Assembly: GCA_963082875.1 (NCBI GenBank) | Contig: OY720098.1 | Coordinates: forward strand, 10,416,001-10,480,000 | From: Corella eumyota | Taxonomy: Eukaryota; Chordata; Ascidiacea; Phlebobranchia; Corellidae | Length of the DNA: 64,000 nt | Reading direction: 5' to 3' | Part shown: in pieces, positions 1 through 11,349 of the stretch | Numbering within the stretch: the first letter of the stretch is position 1 | Layout: every line of letters starts with the position of its first letter | Program-made: the position numbers and the translations under genes | Notes under the pieces: model-generated | The model's database searches: none | The model's input: the letters and a program-made list of their open reading frames with translations, nothing else | What the model was told of the DNA's origin: nothing

Positions 1-464
1 TGGTGCATTGTGAAATTGTGTAGTTAATTATTATTTATGGTAATAGAATTTAATCATATTTTGATTTGATTAATTATTGTCAAATTAATGCATGTTTAGT
101 TGTTTAAGGTGCAATTCTAAGGGACTTTTATAATATAATAAATTTACTAAACCCCATAAAGTACATTATATGGTATTGGTTGATTTTTAATATTGTCACT
201 TTAAAATAGAGAATAATTGGTTAAAGTTGATGAAATAAAATAAAAAATACTTTTGGTGATAATGATTTTGGTCTAAGGTCAAATGTTGAAGAACCGCGAT
301 TAAAATAATGAATAAATTGCATTTGCAAAATTGAATACTTTCATTAAAACTAAATATTTATGCCTAATAAAAGTGAAATATTTAGCTATTACATAATTTT
401 TTTGCTACTGTTATTCATTATGGCAAAAAAACTAAACATTTTACTTATCTTATAATTTTTTCAG
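1..464 (+). other. Partial intron of the phosphofructokinase gene
   Basis: AT-rich sequence with no exon that I can recognise. It ends in a T-rich tract and the acceptor TTTTTTCAG just before the first visible coding exon. The N-terminal half of the enzyme must lie to the left of the window. Confidence 0.7.
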
Positions 465-2716
465 AAACAATATCGCATCATTATCTTAAACGTTGGTGCA
501 CCAGCTGCTGGTATGAACGCTGCAGTTAGATCAGCTGTTCGAACCTGTTTATACAATGGTTATCAAGTATTGGTTGCTCATAATGGGTATGAGGGTTTAG
601 CAAAAGATATGGTTGAGGAATTCACCTGGGATAGTGTAGTAAATTGGGTTTCAAGTGGTGGCTCTTCTCTGGGCACCAAAAGGTAAAAATTTTAACGCAA
701 AATCTAGTTTTTGAATTCTTTTGTTTTTTATTGCAGTAGGATATGTTTTGATCAGATTTTAGGTATGTTTGAATTTTTTACATTTGTACTTAGGACTTTG
801 CCTTCACAATGTGGATTGGATAAAATAGCTCAAGTGATTCATAAAAGAAAAGTTCATGGAATTCTTTGCATTGGAGGTTTCGAGGTAATAACTTTTTATA
901 TATATCCAAATTTTTGCTGTTAAACAATAGACACACAAAAAATACCTATGTTATTTAAAAAAAAAATTTGAAATTCTTTGTATATTTCATCAACTTAAGG
1001 CATTAACTGGTGCAACAGAAATCAAAGAACACAGGTCTAAATTCCCAGACTTAAACATTCCTTTAGTTATTGTCCCATGTACAGTATCTAACAATATGCC
1101 TGGTACCGACTTTTCTATAGGAACTGACACGGCTTTAAATCAAATAGTTGAGGTGGGTCTGGCATGTTACTGCTGGACCTAGTCCAAAAAGAAGGAATTA
1201 ATGATTTCTTGTCTATTTTAAAATATAGAATTTTTTAGAATGCCTTTTTAAGATGCATGACTGTTTTGCTTGCATTTTTTGACAGTGTTTTCAAGGAGCG
1301 CTTGAGATTAAACAGGCAAGGGAAATGTACAAGAATTTATGTGTTCCTCTTGTTGTGGTGCCTGCAACTATTTCTAACAATGTCCCAGGGACTGATATTT
1401 GCATTGGTTGTGACACTGGTTTAAATGCAGTTTGTCAGGTGAATAATTTACTTATTTTTATAAGATTAGTGTTTTTTAAATATTTGTTTTGGAAATAAGT
1501 AGCTTTAGTTCGTGGCATGAAGTTTAAACAATTTTTGATATTTTATTGTTAAAATTATTACTGACAGTATTAATAGCTAGGCTACTAATTAATCTTATTA
1601 GTATAAATTTAAATAATATTGTTTTACAAAAAAATGTTATTTATTTTTGTGGAACTAAGACATGTGACCGAATTAAAATGTCAGCCAGTGGTACAAAGCG
1701 TCGTACATTTGTGCTTGAAACTATGGGAGGTTATTGTGGTTATTTGGCCACCATGTCAGGCTTAGCAGCAGGTGCTGATGCTGCTTACATTTTTGAGGAA
1801 AAATTTAGCATAAGAGACTTGCAGGTAATAAACTTTATTTAAATAAAAATTTGTTGTTATTTTATTTCACAAAAATTCTTTTTGGCAAATTTAAATTTAA
1901 GTATTTTTGTTTTTTTATAATATTACACATTTTTTTTACTAGGATTAAACCCAAAATAATTTTTAATTTTCAAGATGAATATCTCACATTTAAAACGAAA
2001 AATGAAAGGAAAAATTCAGCGGGGTCTTGTACTTAGAAATGAGAATGCGAATGAAAATTTTAACACAGATTTTGTGTATCGACTTTATGCTGAAGAAGGC
2101 AAAAATGTGTTTGATTGTCGCATCAATGTGTTGGGTCATATGCAACAGGTAGGATCAACAAGTCGTGAGTAAAAGCAACTTTCTTTTTGTTAAATTTTAT
2201 TTTTCACAATAGCACATGTTTTTATAGGGTGGCGTGCCTTCTCCATTCGATCGTAATTATGCGACTAAATGTGCAGCAAAAGCTACATTGTGGCTTATTG
2301 AAAACATGGAAAAATATGGAAAAGATGGTGGGTTATAAATATATTCACTTGATGGTTTTCATTTTTACCTATATATTAATAATTTAAAGGTAAAGTGTTT
2401 ACTGATGGCGATGATTCAATTTGTTTGTTGGGAATGAGAAGAAGACAAATGGTATTTCAACCAGTGGAAATCTTAAAAGAAGAGACTGATTTTGAGTATG
2501 CTTAAAAATTTTTTGTTGTGGTTAACTTCAAGTTTCATATTTTAACTTGAAATTATGTAAATGCAAAAACAGTCAAGAATTTTCCTAATTTTTAACCTTT
2601 TGTGTAGGCACAGAATTCCAACTAATCAATGGTGGATGCAAATTCGTCCTCTACTAAGAATAATGGCTCACTATTCTGATGAATCTGCAGTTTACCAAAC
2701 TGAAGTACATGAGTAA
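465..2716 (+). CDS. PFK: ATP-dependent 6-phosphofructokinase, C-terminal half (partial gene, 5' end outside window)
   Basis: Phosphofructokinase phosphorylates fructose-6-phosphate to fructose-1,6-bisphosphate, the committed step of cytosolic glycolysis. Exons read from the sequence: 465-682, 794-884, 1000-1152 or 1286-1438, 1660-1824, 1975-2148, 2228-2327, 2390-2495, 2608-2716. With one alternative exon used they total 1116 nt (371 codons plus TAA) and every junction is in phase. All introns are GT-AG and short (62-150 bp, apart from those around the alternative pair). Motifs match the regulatory half of animal [40 protein letters not shown] or [61 protein letters not shown]. In the family this half has lost catalysis and forms allosteric sites, including the fructose-2,6-bisphosphate site. 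The C-terminus ([10 protein letters not shown]) diverges, as is usual in this family. Confidence 0.95.
1000..1152 (+). CDS. PFK: PFK alternative exon, copy a (51 codons, phase 0-0)
   Basis: Reads [15 protein letters not shown] at its start and includes [17 protein letters not shown]. It begins after TTAAG and ends before GTGGGT. It corresponds residue for residue to the human segment that runs from AYTGGLE to LNTICT, also 51 residues. The TVSNN loop is, from family knowledge, part of the fructose-2,6-bisphosphate site. Copy b, 133 bp downstream, has the same length and phase, so the two look like mutually exclusive alternatives. Confidence 0.85.
1286..1438 (+). CDS. PFK: PFK alternative exon, copy b (51 codons, phase 0-0)
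   Basis: Begins [15 protein letters not shown] and includes [17 protein letters not shown]. The acceptor is GACAG and the donor is GTGAAT. By my count it is identical to copy a at 26 of 51 residues, with all substitutions in frame and no stop, which indicates an old duplication kept under selection. Some positions are more like human PFK in copy a (DFS.G.DTALN) and others in copy b (VVVPAT.SNNVPG). The following exon begins TCDRIK and joins either copy in phase. Including both copies would also stay in frame but would duplicate the loop. Confidence 0.85.
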
Positions 2717-3585
2717 ATTTAACTAAACTTTGTGAATATTTAATTTTAGTGTTATATATTTTCAAAATAAAAAATTGTTTTTGTTAAACTTCTCCTTAAT
2801 CTACTGCCAAATAAAGGGCCACTGTGTGGTATATATATACCTTTTAAAACGAAATTGTTGTAATTATATTTTGGAAAACCTTTTATTCAGTTTATAAAGA
2901 TATAAGACTTTGTTTTAAGTTATTTTGTTATTGATATTTAATATATTAATTTAATTGTTTTTATGTTTACGTAATTATACACTGTATTTTATTTATTTTA
3001 ATGTCCCATGTTGCATGAAGTCCATTGCATGGTGCAATTTGTTAAAAAAAATATATATGTTGTCTAAATTTTTTTTTTTAAAAACATTTAAAAATTGAAA
3101 AAAATTTGTTTTAGTTCATGCTGTTTGGTTTTACTATGTTTAATTTATTCTTTAACCTAACCAGATTTTTTGACTTGCACTGTACAAATTTTTCGGCATT
3201 TAGATACCTCTTTTTTAATTACATTAATTAGTGCTTGAATTTCTGTATTTTTTATCCTTCATGATAATATACTGGGTTTGTTTTGCAGATTTTTCAATAG
3301 ATATTTATGTGCTTAACTATATGTTTCTTGTTTTCCTACATATAAAAACCAAACAAAGGGTATAATAAAATTGACATAAATAAAATTGAATTTTTTTTAG
3401 CTTTGTTATAGCAATTTCATTTTTGAAAAAGTAAATTCATAAAAATATGCAAAATTGAAAAAACAAAGTTAACCGCCTTTTTTCAAACGCGAATTCGGTT
3501 AAATAAAATAGAGAATAACAAAATTTATAGAACTTTAATAAAGTTATCTTACATAAATTTTTTAATTGGCGCATTTTATATAAAA
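2717..3585 (+). terminator. 3' UTR and downstream flank of PFK
   Basis: AATAAA polyadenylation signals lie at 2766-2771 and 2810-2815, about 50 and 95 bp after the stop codon. The rest is AT-rich with long T and A runs. I see no gene in it. Confidence 0.55.
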
Positions 3586-4271
3586 ACTAGATTTATTTGA
3601 TAAATAAAATATGGTTAGAAATTATTTGATTATTTTTAACAAAAATTTTATAAATAAAAAAGTATATGCAAAAACATTAACCAAGAATATTACATACCTT
3701 TGATTTTTAATAAACAAATCAGCATTTAAATATAACAAACAAACAAGAATTATTTTTTAATTACCTTCAACTTATAAATATTATAAGATATAACCGACCA
3801 AAATTTAAAAACCTAATAACAATCTTTAAATTTGAATAAACAAACACCTATTAATTAGTAATTAGTGACAAAAATTAAAATTTTAATTTATTTTTTAGTT
3901 ACTAATATCATGATATACAATTGACAAAAATTTAAAAAATTAACAACAACCTTGAAATTTAAATAAAAAAACACTTATTAATTAGTAATTAGTGATGAAA
4001 ATTAAAATTCTATTTTATTTTTGATTACTAATATCATGATATGCAATTGACCAAGATTTAAAAAATTAAGAACAACCTTTAAATTTTAATAAACAAACAC
4101 CTATTAATTAGTAATTAGTGACATTTAAGTGTCGTAAATAGGAGGTTTGCGATTCGTTAGGATAATAACAAACATACTAAAAATTTAGAACTTTTAGTTT
4201 TAAAGAACAAAAGTTATCATCTTTCAAAATTTTAGCAAATAAGAATAAAAACAACATGATTTGAAAAATTA
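3586..4271 (+). repeat. Dispersed repeat R1, copy 1
   Basis: Begins ACTAGATTTATTTGATAAAT, a head shared with copies at 4272, 27054 and 31841. It contains three internal tandem units of about 126 bp, seen by the recurring motif TTAATTAGTAATTAGTGA near 3851, 3978 and 4104. Its tail (about 4150-4262) matches the sequence just left of the hexamer array at 27840-27960. I see no coding capacity and no clear terminal inverted repeats, so the class is unknown. A non-autonomous transposable element is the simplest reading. Confidence 0.6.
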
Positions 4272-4535
4272 ACTAGATTTATTTGATAAATAAAATATGG
4301 TTCGAAATTATTTGATTATTTTTAACATAAAATTTTATAAATAAAAAATATATGCATAAACATTAACTAAGAATATTACATACCTTTGATTTTTAATTTA
4401 CAAACCAGCATTTAATAGAACAAACAAACAAGAATTATTTTTTAATTATCTTCAAATTTTAAATATAATAAGATATAACCGACCAAAATTTAAAAACCTA
4501 ATATCAATCTTTAAATTTGAATAAACAAATTTTTT
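4272..4535 (+). repeat. Dispersed repeat R1, copy 2 (truncated)
   Basis: Repeats the R1 head directly after copy 1 in the same orientation. It follows copy 1 up to ATAAACAAAT near 4529 and then departs, so the 126-bp units and the tail are missing. Confidence 0.55.
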
Positions 4536-5714
4536 AAAAACTAAAAAAGTTAAAAATTAAATAAATATTTATTTTTAAATTTAAGAAATTTAAATGATTG
4601 TTTGATGTGTTCGATAGTGTATCAAGTTTAAGAGCTTTTAAGTATTTGATTTAGTATGGGAATCTAAATAAATACATCCCAAAAAATAAATATTTATGTA
4701 GTAATAACAATATATCAAAGTTGGTTAACTAACGATAATTTTTGTAAATTTTTAAGAAAACTTGAAATATTTAACTGTATTTAAATTTTTTGATTAAGAC
4801 AAAAAAATAATAACTTATTAAGAACAAAAATTTGTTACATACATTGTGATTCAATTTATATTTAAAAATGTAAAATATTAATTAACATGAAATATTATAT
4901 AATCGAGGATAAAGCAATTTACATCTAAAACCATCCGAGCGTGATAAATAAAAACAAAAAATCGGGGAGTTCCCCGAAGCGTCTTGAAGAAAATTGTAAT
5001 TTCTTTTTTCTTTTTGATTAGGTTTTTCTCGCTTTCACGTAAATAGTTGGAAGGTTAACAAAAGAAGTTCATCAAGTTCAACCTAAAAATGACGAGGTTA
5101 AATTCATAGTTTTAACATGTTATTAATATTAACTGTTTACAAAAGTATTTCTTCGTGCCAAAGTGTCTTGTTATATCTCTAATATTGTTATATCTCTACT
5201 GACGATTACAAAACTTCATTTCTGCGTTTATTAAGTTTAAATAAATTTAATTTGTTCATTTCTTTTAGGTTATAGGCTCGTTTGCTTTAACTTTTAAAAT
5301 GTGTTTGGCTTAAACAATCATAGTAAAATTTTATTTTTAAAGTACTTCAAAATAGTTCGATGTCGTTACTTTAACTTGAGATTATATTTATGTTAAAACA
5401 CTCAAAAGAACACCTAAGATAAAAAAAAATTCAAAAAATATTGAACAGAACAAAAATTACATCATTATTATATTACGTATACAGTTTATATTCTCATATA
5501 TCGCGTGTAATTTAAGTTTTCAAATTACGTTATGTAATATTTTATTAAATATATATTTTGTTTTACAGGCAGTATTGATCATTACAACACATAACAACAT
5601 CGGTTGTTCAACTTTATAAAATCATTTTTGTTTAATAAAATTGATCATAATATTTTTTTATTATCAAAAGTCTCTTGCAAACATATGTATATAAATAAGT
5701 AAAGCTTATATATC
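4536..5714. other. AT-rich spacer without recognisable genes
   Basis: I see no coding exon, RNA gene or strong repeat. A slightly less AT-rich patch lies around 4965-5060, but nothing in it can be identified. Confidence 0.4.
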
Positions 5715-5790
5715 GATTCCGGTAGCTCAACGCGTAATGCCATACGTTGTAAGTAGCAAAGTCTGAGGTTCGAAACCCAGCTTCCCCATT
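5715..5790 (+). repeat. tRNA-like sequence (SINE head or decayed tRNA)
   Basis: Carries an A-box-like GGTAGCTCAACGCG at 5721 and a B-box GGTTCGAAACCC at 5768-5779, spaced as in a tRNA. A full cloverleaf does not form: the acceptor arms do not pair and the T stem has mismatches, so a functional tRNA gene is unlikely. It resembles an inverted copy on the other side of the satellite at 26926-26998. A T-run follows, which could act as a Pol III terminator. Confidence 0.45.
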
Positions 5791-5990
5791 GAAAATTTTT
5801 TTTTTCACGCATAGCTATAGTCACGACCTGTAATATAAAAAAAATTTATGTTATGAATACGCAAAGAAAAAAGTGCTCAAATTTTTGTTCTTTTGACTTT
5901 TTGAAAAACTTTCTTTATCTTGAAACTTAGTAACGTCATTACAATTCTAATTAACTATAAAATTTTAAGTTTTGCGACAAAAATTTTTTT

Positions 5991-6038
5991 TTGGTCGAGC
6001 CAATGATCATACAACCCTTGTATGATCGTTGGTCGAGC
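5991..6038. repeat. Hairpin flanked by 10-bp direct repeats
   Basis: CAATGATCATACAA (6001-6014) and TTGTATGATCGTTG (6018-6031) form a 14-bp stem with one mismatch and a 3-nt loop. The hairpin is bounded by two copies of TTGGTCGAGC at 5991-6000 and 6029-6038. It lies about 100 bp outside the satellite array. Confidence 0.6.
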
Positions 6039-6049
6039 TAAGCATACAG

Positions 6050-6140
6050 TTTTGATACGTCAAAAGGTCACGCCAACGATTCTATGTACGTGAAATAAAA
6101 AAATGCTCTTATTTTTGTTTTTTTAATTGTTTTCGAAAAT
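6050..6140 (+). repeat. Left flank repeat of the satellite array
   Basis: The stretch from GTCAAAAGGTCACGCC to TTTTCGAAAATTTCTTG is closely matched in the same orientation at 26564-26650, on the other side of the array. The array therefore appears to have grown inside a once continuous piece of DNA. Confidence 0.6.
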
Positions 6141-7189
6141 TTCTTGGGTTTAATTAGGTCACGTGATATTTTTGGCCAATAATATTGCATACAAATTAAA
6201 AAAAAAAAACTTTTAAATTAAAAAATAATTGTTCTGTTAGAACCGCATGTTTTATTATAATGTTTACATAATATTTTTCGAAAATATTAATATTCATAAA
6301 AGTTATGAAACTTTTATTAAAAATTTATGAAATCTCAAAACCTAAAATTTTGTATTTTATTAGACGCGCATTGGCCTAACTAACATTCAAGATAAAACAT
6401 TTTGCGAAAACTTTCAGTAAAACAAAAGTTTGGGGTAATTTTTATTTTGGGTTTAATTAGGTCACGTGATATTTTTGGCTAATGATATTGCATACAAATT
6501 TCTTTTAAAAAAATAACAAATTTTAAATCAAAAAATATATGTTGTGTTAGAACCGCACATGTCCAATTACCGTGTTTACAAAATATTTTTCGAAAATATT
6601 AATATTCATAAAAGTTATGAAACTTTTATTAAAAATTTATGAAATCTCAAAATCTGAAATTTTATATTTAATTAGGCGCGCATTGGCCTAACTAACATTC
6701 AAGATAAAACATTTTGCAAAAATTTTGAGTAGAACAAAAATTTGAGATAATTTTTATTTTGGGTTTAAATAGGTCACGTGATATTTTTGGCCAATTATAT
6801 TGCATACAATTTTTTTGAAAAAAAATAAAAAATTTTAAATCGAAAAATAATTGTTGTGTTAGAACCGCACAGGTCCAATTACCGTGTTTACAAAATATTT
6901 TTCAAAAATATTAATATCTATAAAAGTTATGAAACTTTTATTAAAAATTTATGAAATCTCAAAACCTAAAATTTTGTATTTTATTAAACGCACATTGGCC
7001 TAACTAACATTCAAGATAAACATTTCGCGAAAATTCTCAGTAAAACAAAAGTTTGAGGTAATTTTTATTTTGGGTTTAATTAGGTCACGTGATATTTTTG
7101 GCCAATGATATTGCATACAAATTTAAAAAAAAAAAATTAAAAATTTTAAATCGAAAAATAATTGTTGTGTTAGAACCGCACAGGTTCAA

Positions 7190-9710
7190 TTACTGTGTTT
7201 ACAAAATATTTTTCGAAAATATTAATATTCATAAAAGTTATAAAACTTTTATTACAAACTTATGAAATCTTAAAACCTAAAATTTTGTATTTTATTAGAC
7301 GCGCATTGGCCTAACAACTAACATTCAAGATAAAACATTTCGCGAAAATTTTCAGTAAAACAAAAGTTTGAGGTAATTTTTATTTTGGTTTTCATTAGGT
7401 CACGTGATATTTTTGGCCAATGATATTGCATACAAATTTTTTGAAAAAAAATAAAAAATTTTAAATCGAAAAATAATTGTTGTGTTAGAACCGCACAGGT
7501 CCAATTACCGTGTTTACAAAATATTTTTCGAAAATATTAATATTCATAAAAGTTATGAAACTTTTATTAAAAATTTATGAAATCTTAAAACCTAAAATTT
7601 TGGATTTTATTAGACGTGAATTGGCCTAACTAACATTCAAGATAAAACATTTCGCGAAAATTTTCATTAAAACAAAAGTTTGAGGTAATTTTTATTTTGG
7701 TTTTCATTAGGTCACGTGATATTTTTGGCCAATGATATTGCATACAAATTTTTTGAAAAAAAATGAAAAATTATAAATCGAAAAATAATTGTTGTGTTAG
7801 AACCGCACAGGTCCAATTACCGTGTTTACAAAATATTTTTCGAAAATATTAATATTCATAAAAGTTATGAAACTTTTATTAAAAATTAATGAAATCTTAA
7901 AATCTGAAATTTTATATTTAATTAGGCGCGCTTTGGTCTAACTAACATTCAAGATAAAACATTTTGCAAAAATTTTGAGTAGAACAAAAGTTTGAGATAA
8001 TTTTTATTTTGGGTTTAATTAGGTCACGTGATATTTTTGGTCAATGATATTGCATACAAATTTTTTGAAAAAAAATTAAAAATTTTAAATCGAAAATTAA
8101 TTGTTGTGTTAGAACCGCACAAGTTCAATTACCGTGTTTACAAAATATTTTTCGAAAATATTAATATTCATAAAAGTTATGAAAGTTTTATTAAAAATTT
8201 ATGAAATCTTAAAACCTAAAATTTTGTATATTATTAGACGCGCATAGGCCTAACTAACATTCAAGATAAAACATTTCGCAAAAATTTTGAGTAGAACAAA
8301 AATTTGAGTTAATTTTTATTTTGGTTTTCATTAGGTCACGTGATATTTTTGGCCAATGATATTGCATACAAATTTTTTGAAAAAAAATGAAAAATTTTAA
8401 ATCGAAAAATAATTGTTGTGTTAGAACCGCACAGGTCAATTACCTTGTTTACAAAATATTTTTTGAAAATATTAATATTCATAAAAGTTATAAAACTTTT
8501 ATTAAAAATTTATAAAATCTTAAAACCTAAAATTTTGTATTTTATTAGACGCGCATTGGCCTAACAATTAACATTCAAGATAAAACATTTCGCGAAAATT
8601 TTCAGTAAAACAAAAGTTTGAGGTAATTTTTATTTTGGTTTTCATTAGGTCACGTGATATTTTTGGCCAATGATATTGCATACAAATTTTTTGAAAAAAA
8701 ATAAAAAATTTTAAATCGAAAAATAATTGTTGTGTTAGAACCGCACAGGTCCAATTACCGTGTTTACAAAATATTTTTCGAAAATATTAATATTCATAAA
8801 AGTTATGAAACTTTTATTAAAAATTTATGAAATCTTAAAACCTAAAATTTTGGATTTTATTAGACGTGCATTGGCCTAACTAACATTCAAGATAAAACAT
8901 TTCGCAAAAATTTTCATTAAAACAAAAGTTTGAGGTAATTTTTATTTTGGTTTTCATTAGGTCACGTGATATTTTTGGCCAATGATATTGCATACAAATT
9001 TTTTGAAAAAAAATGAAAAGTTATTAATCGAAAAATAATTGTTGTGTTAGAACCGCACAGGTCCAATTACCGTGTTTACAAAATATTTTTCGAAAATATT
9101 AATATTCATAAAAGTTATGAAACTTTTATTAAAAATTAATGAAATCTTAAAATCTGAAATTTTATATTTAATTAGGCGCGTTTTGGTCTAACTAACATTC
9201 AAGATAAAACATTTTGCAAAAATTTTGAGTAGAACAAAAGTTTGAGATAATTTTTATTTTGGGTTTAATTAGGTCACGTGATATTTTTGGTCAATGATAT
9301 TGCATACAAATTTTTTGAAAAAAAATTAAAAATTTTAAATCGAAAATTAATTGTTGTGTTAGAACCGCACAAGTTCAATTACCGTGTTTATAAAATATTT
9401 TTCGAAAATATTAATATTCATAAAAGTTATGAAAGTTTTATTAAAAATTTATGAAATCTTAAAACCTAAAATTTTGTATTTTATTAGACGCGCATAGGCT
9501 TAACTAACATTCAAGATAAAACATTTCGCAAAAATTTTGAGTAGAACAAAAATTTGAGTTAATTTTTATTTTGGTTTTCATTAGGTCACGTGATATTTTT
9601 GGCCAATGATATTGCATACAAATTTTTTGAAAAAAAATGAAAAATTTTAAATCGAAAAATAATTGTTGTGTTAGAACCGCACAGGTCAATTACCTTGTTT
9701 ACAAAATATT
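7190..9710 (+). repeat. Higher-order repeat, 1250-bp period (4 monomers, 2 copies)
   Basis: Variant markers recur at a 1250-bp offset: the extra CAACTAACATTC spacing near 7315 and 8565, GGATTTTATTAGACGTG near 7603 and 8853, the T-for-C change in TTTGGTCTAAC near 7930 and 9180, and a shorter CACAGGTCAATTACC near 8430 and 9680. Similarity at this offset fades after about 9710. Confidence 0.75.
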
Positions 9711-11349
9711 TTTTGAAAATATTAATATTCATAAAAGTTATGAAACTTTTATTAAAAATTTATGAAATCTCAAAACTTAAAATTTTGTATTTTATTAGAC
9801 GCGCATTGGCCTAACTAACGTTCAAGATAAAACATTTCGCGAAAATTCTAAGTAAAACAAAAGTTTGAGGTAATTTTTATTTTGGGTTTAATTAGGTCAC
9901 GTGATATTTTTGGCCAATGATATTGCATACAAATTTAAAAAAAAAAAAAAAAAATTTTAAATCGAAAAATAATTGTTGTGTTAGAAACGCACAATTTCAA
10001 TTACCGTGTTTACAAAATATTTTTCGAAAATATTAATATTCATAAAAGTTATGAAACTTTTATTAAAAATTTATGAAATCTCAAAACCTAAAATTTTATA
10101 TTATATTAGACGCGCATTGGCCTAACAACTAACATTCAAGATAAAACATTTCGCGAAAATTTTCAGTAAAACAAAAGTTTGAGTTAATTTTTATTTTGGT
10201 TTTCATTAGGTCACGTGATATTTTTGGCCAATGATATTGCATACAAAATTTAAAAAAAAAATTAAAAATTTTAAATCGAAAAATAATTGTTATGTTAAAA
10301 CTGCACAGGTCCAATTACTGTGTTTACAAAATATTTTTCGAAAATATTAATATTCATAAAAGTTATGAAACTTTTATTAAAAATTTATGAAATCTCAAAA
10401 CCTAAAATTTTGTATTATATTAGACGCGCATTGGCCTAACAACTAACATTCAAGATAAAACATTTCGCGAAAATTTTCAGTAAAACAAAAGTTTGAGTTA
10501 ATTTTTATTTTGGTTTTCATTAGGTCACGTGATATTTTTGGCCAATGATATTGCATACAAATTTTTTGAAAAAAAATTAAAAATTTTAAATTAAAAAATA
10601 ATTGTTATGTTAGAACCGCACAGGTCCAATTACCGTGTTTACAAAATATTTTTCGAAAATATTAATATTCATAAAAGTTACGAAACTTTTATTAAAAATT
10701 TATGAAATCTTAAAATCTGAAATTTTAAATTTAATTAGGCGCGCATTGGCCTAACTAACATTCAAGATAAAACATTTTGCAAAAATTTTGAGTAGAACAA
10801 AAGTTTGTTATTTTGGGTTTAATTAGGTCACGTGATATTTTTGGCCAATGATATTGCATACAAATTTTTTAAAAAAACAAAAAAGTTTAAATCGATAAAT
10901 AATTGTTGTGTTAGAACCGCACAGGTCCAATTACCGTGTTTACATAATATTTTTCAAAAATATTAATATTCATAAAAGTTATGACACTTTTATTAAAAAT
11001 TTATGAAATCTCAAAACTTAAAATTTTGTATTTTATTAGACGCGCATTAGCCTAAATAACATTCAAAATAAAACATTTTGCGAAAATTTTTAGTAAAACA
11101 AAAGTTTGAGGTAATTTTAATTTTGGGTTTAATTAGGTCACGTGATATTTTTGGCCAATGATATTGCATACAAATTTTTTGAAAAAAAAATAAAAAATTT
11201 TAAATCAAAAAATTATTGTTGTGTTAGAACCGCACAGGTCCAATTACCGTGTTTACAAAATATTTTTCGAAAATATTAATATTCATAAAAGTTATGAAAC
11301 TTTTATTAAAAATTTATGAAATCTCAAAATCTGAAATTTTATATTTAAT

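Noticed and set aside
1546-1660. Extension of the PFK exon at 1660 upstream to an in-frame ATG at 1546
   Set aside because: The upstream part is hydrophobic AT-rich intron sequence. The acceptor at 1658-1659 joins the conserved TCDRIK start in phase with either alternative exon.
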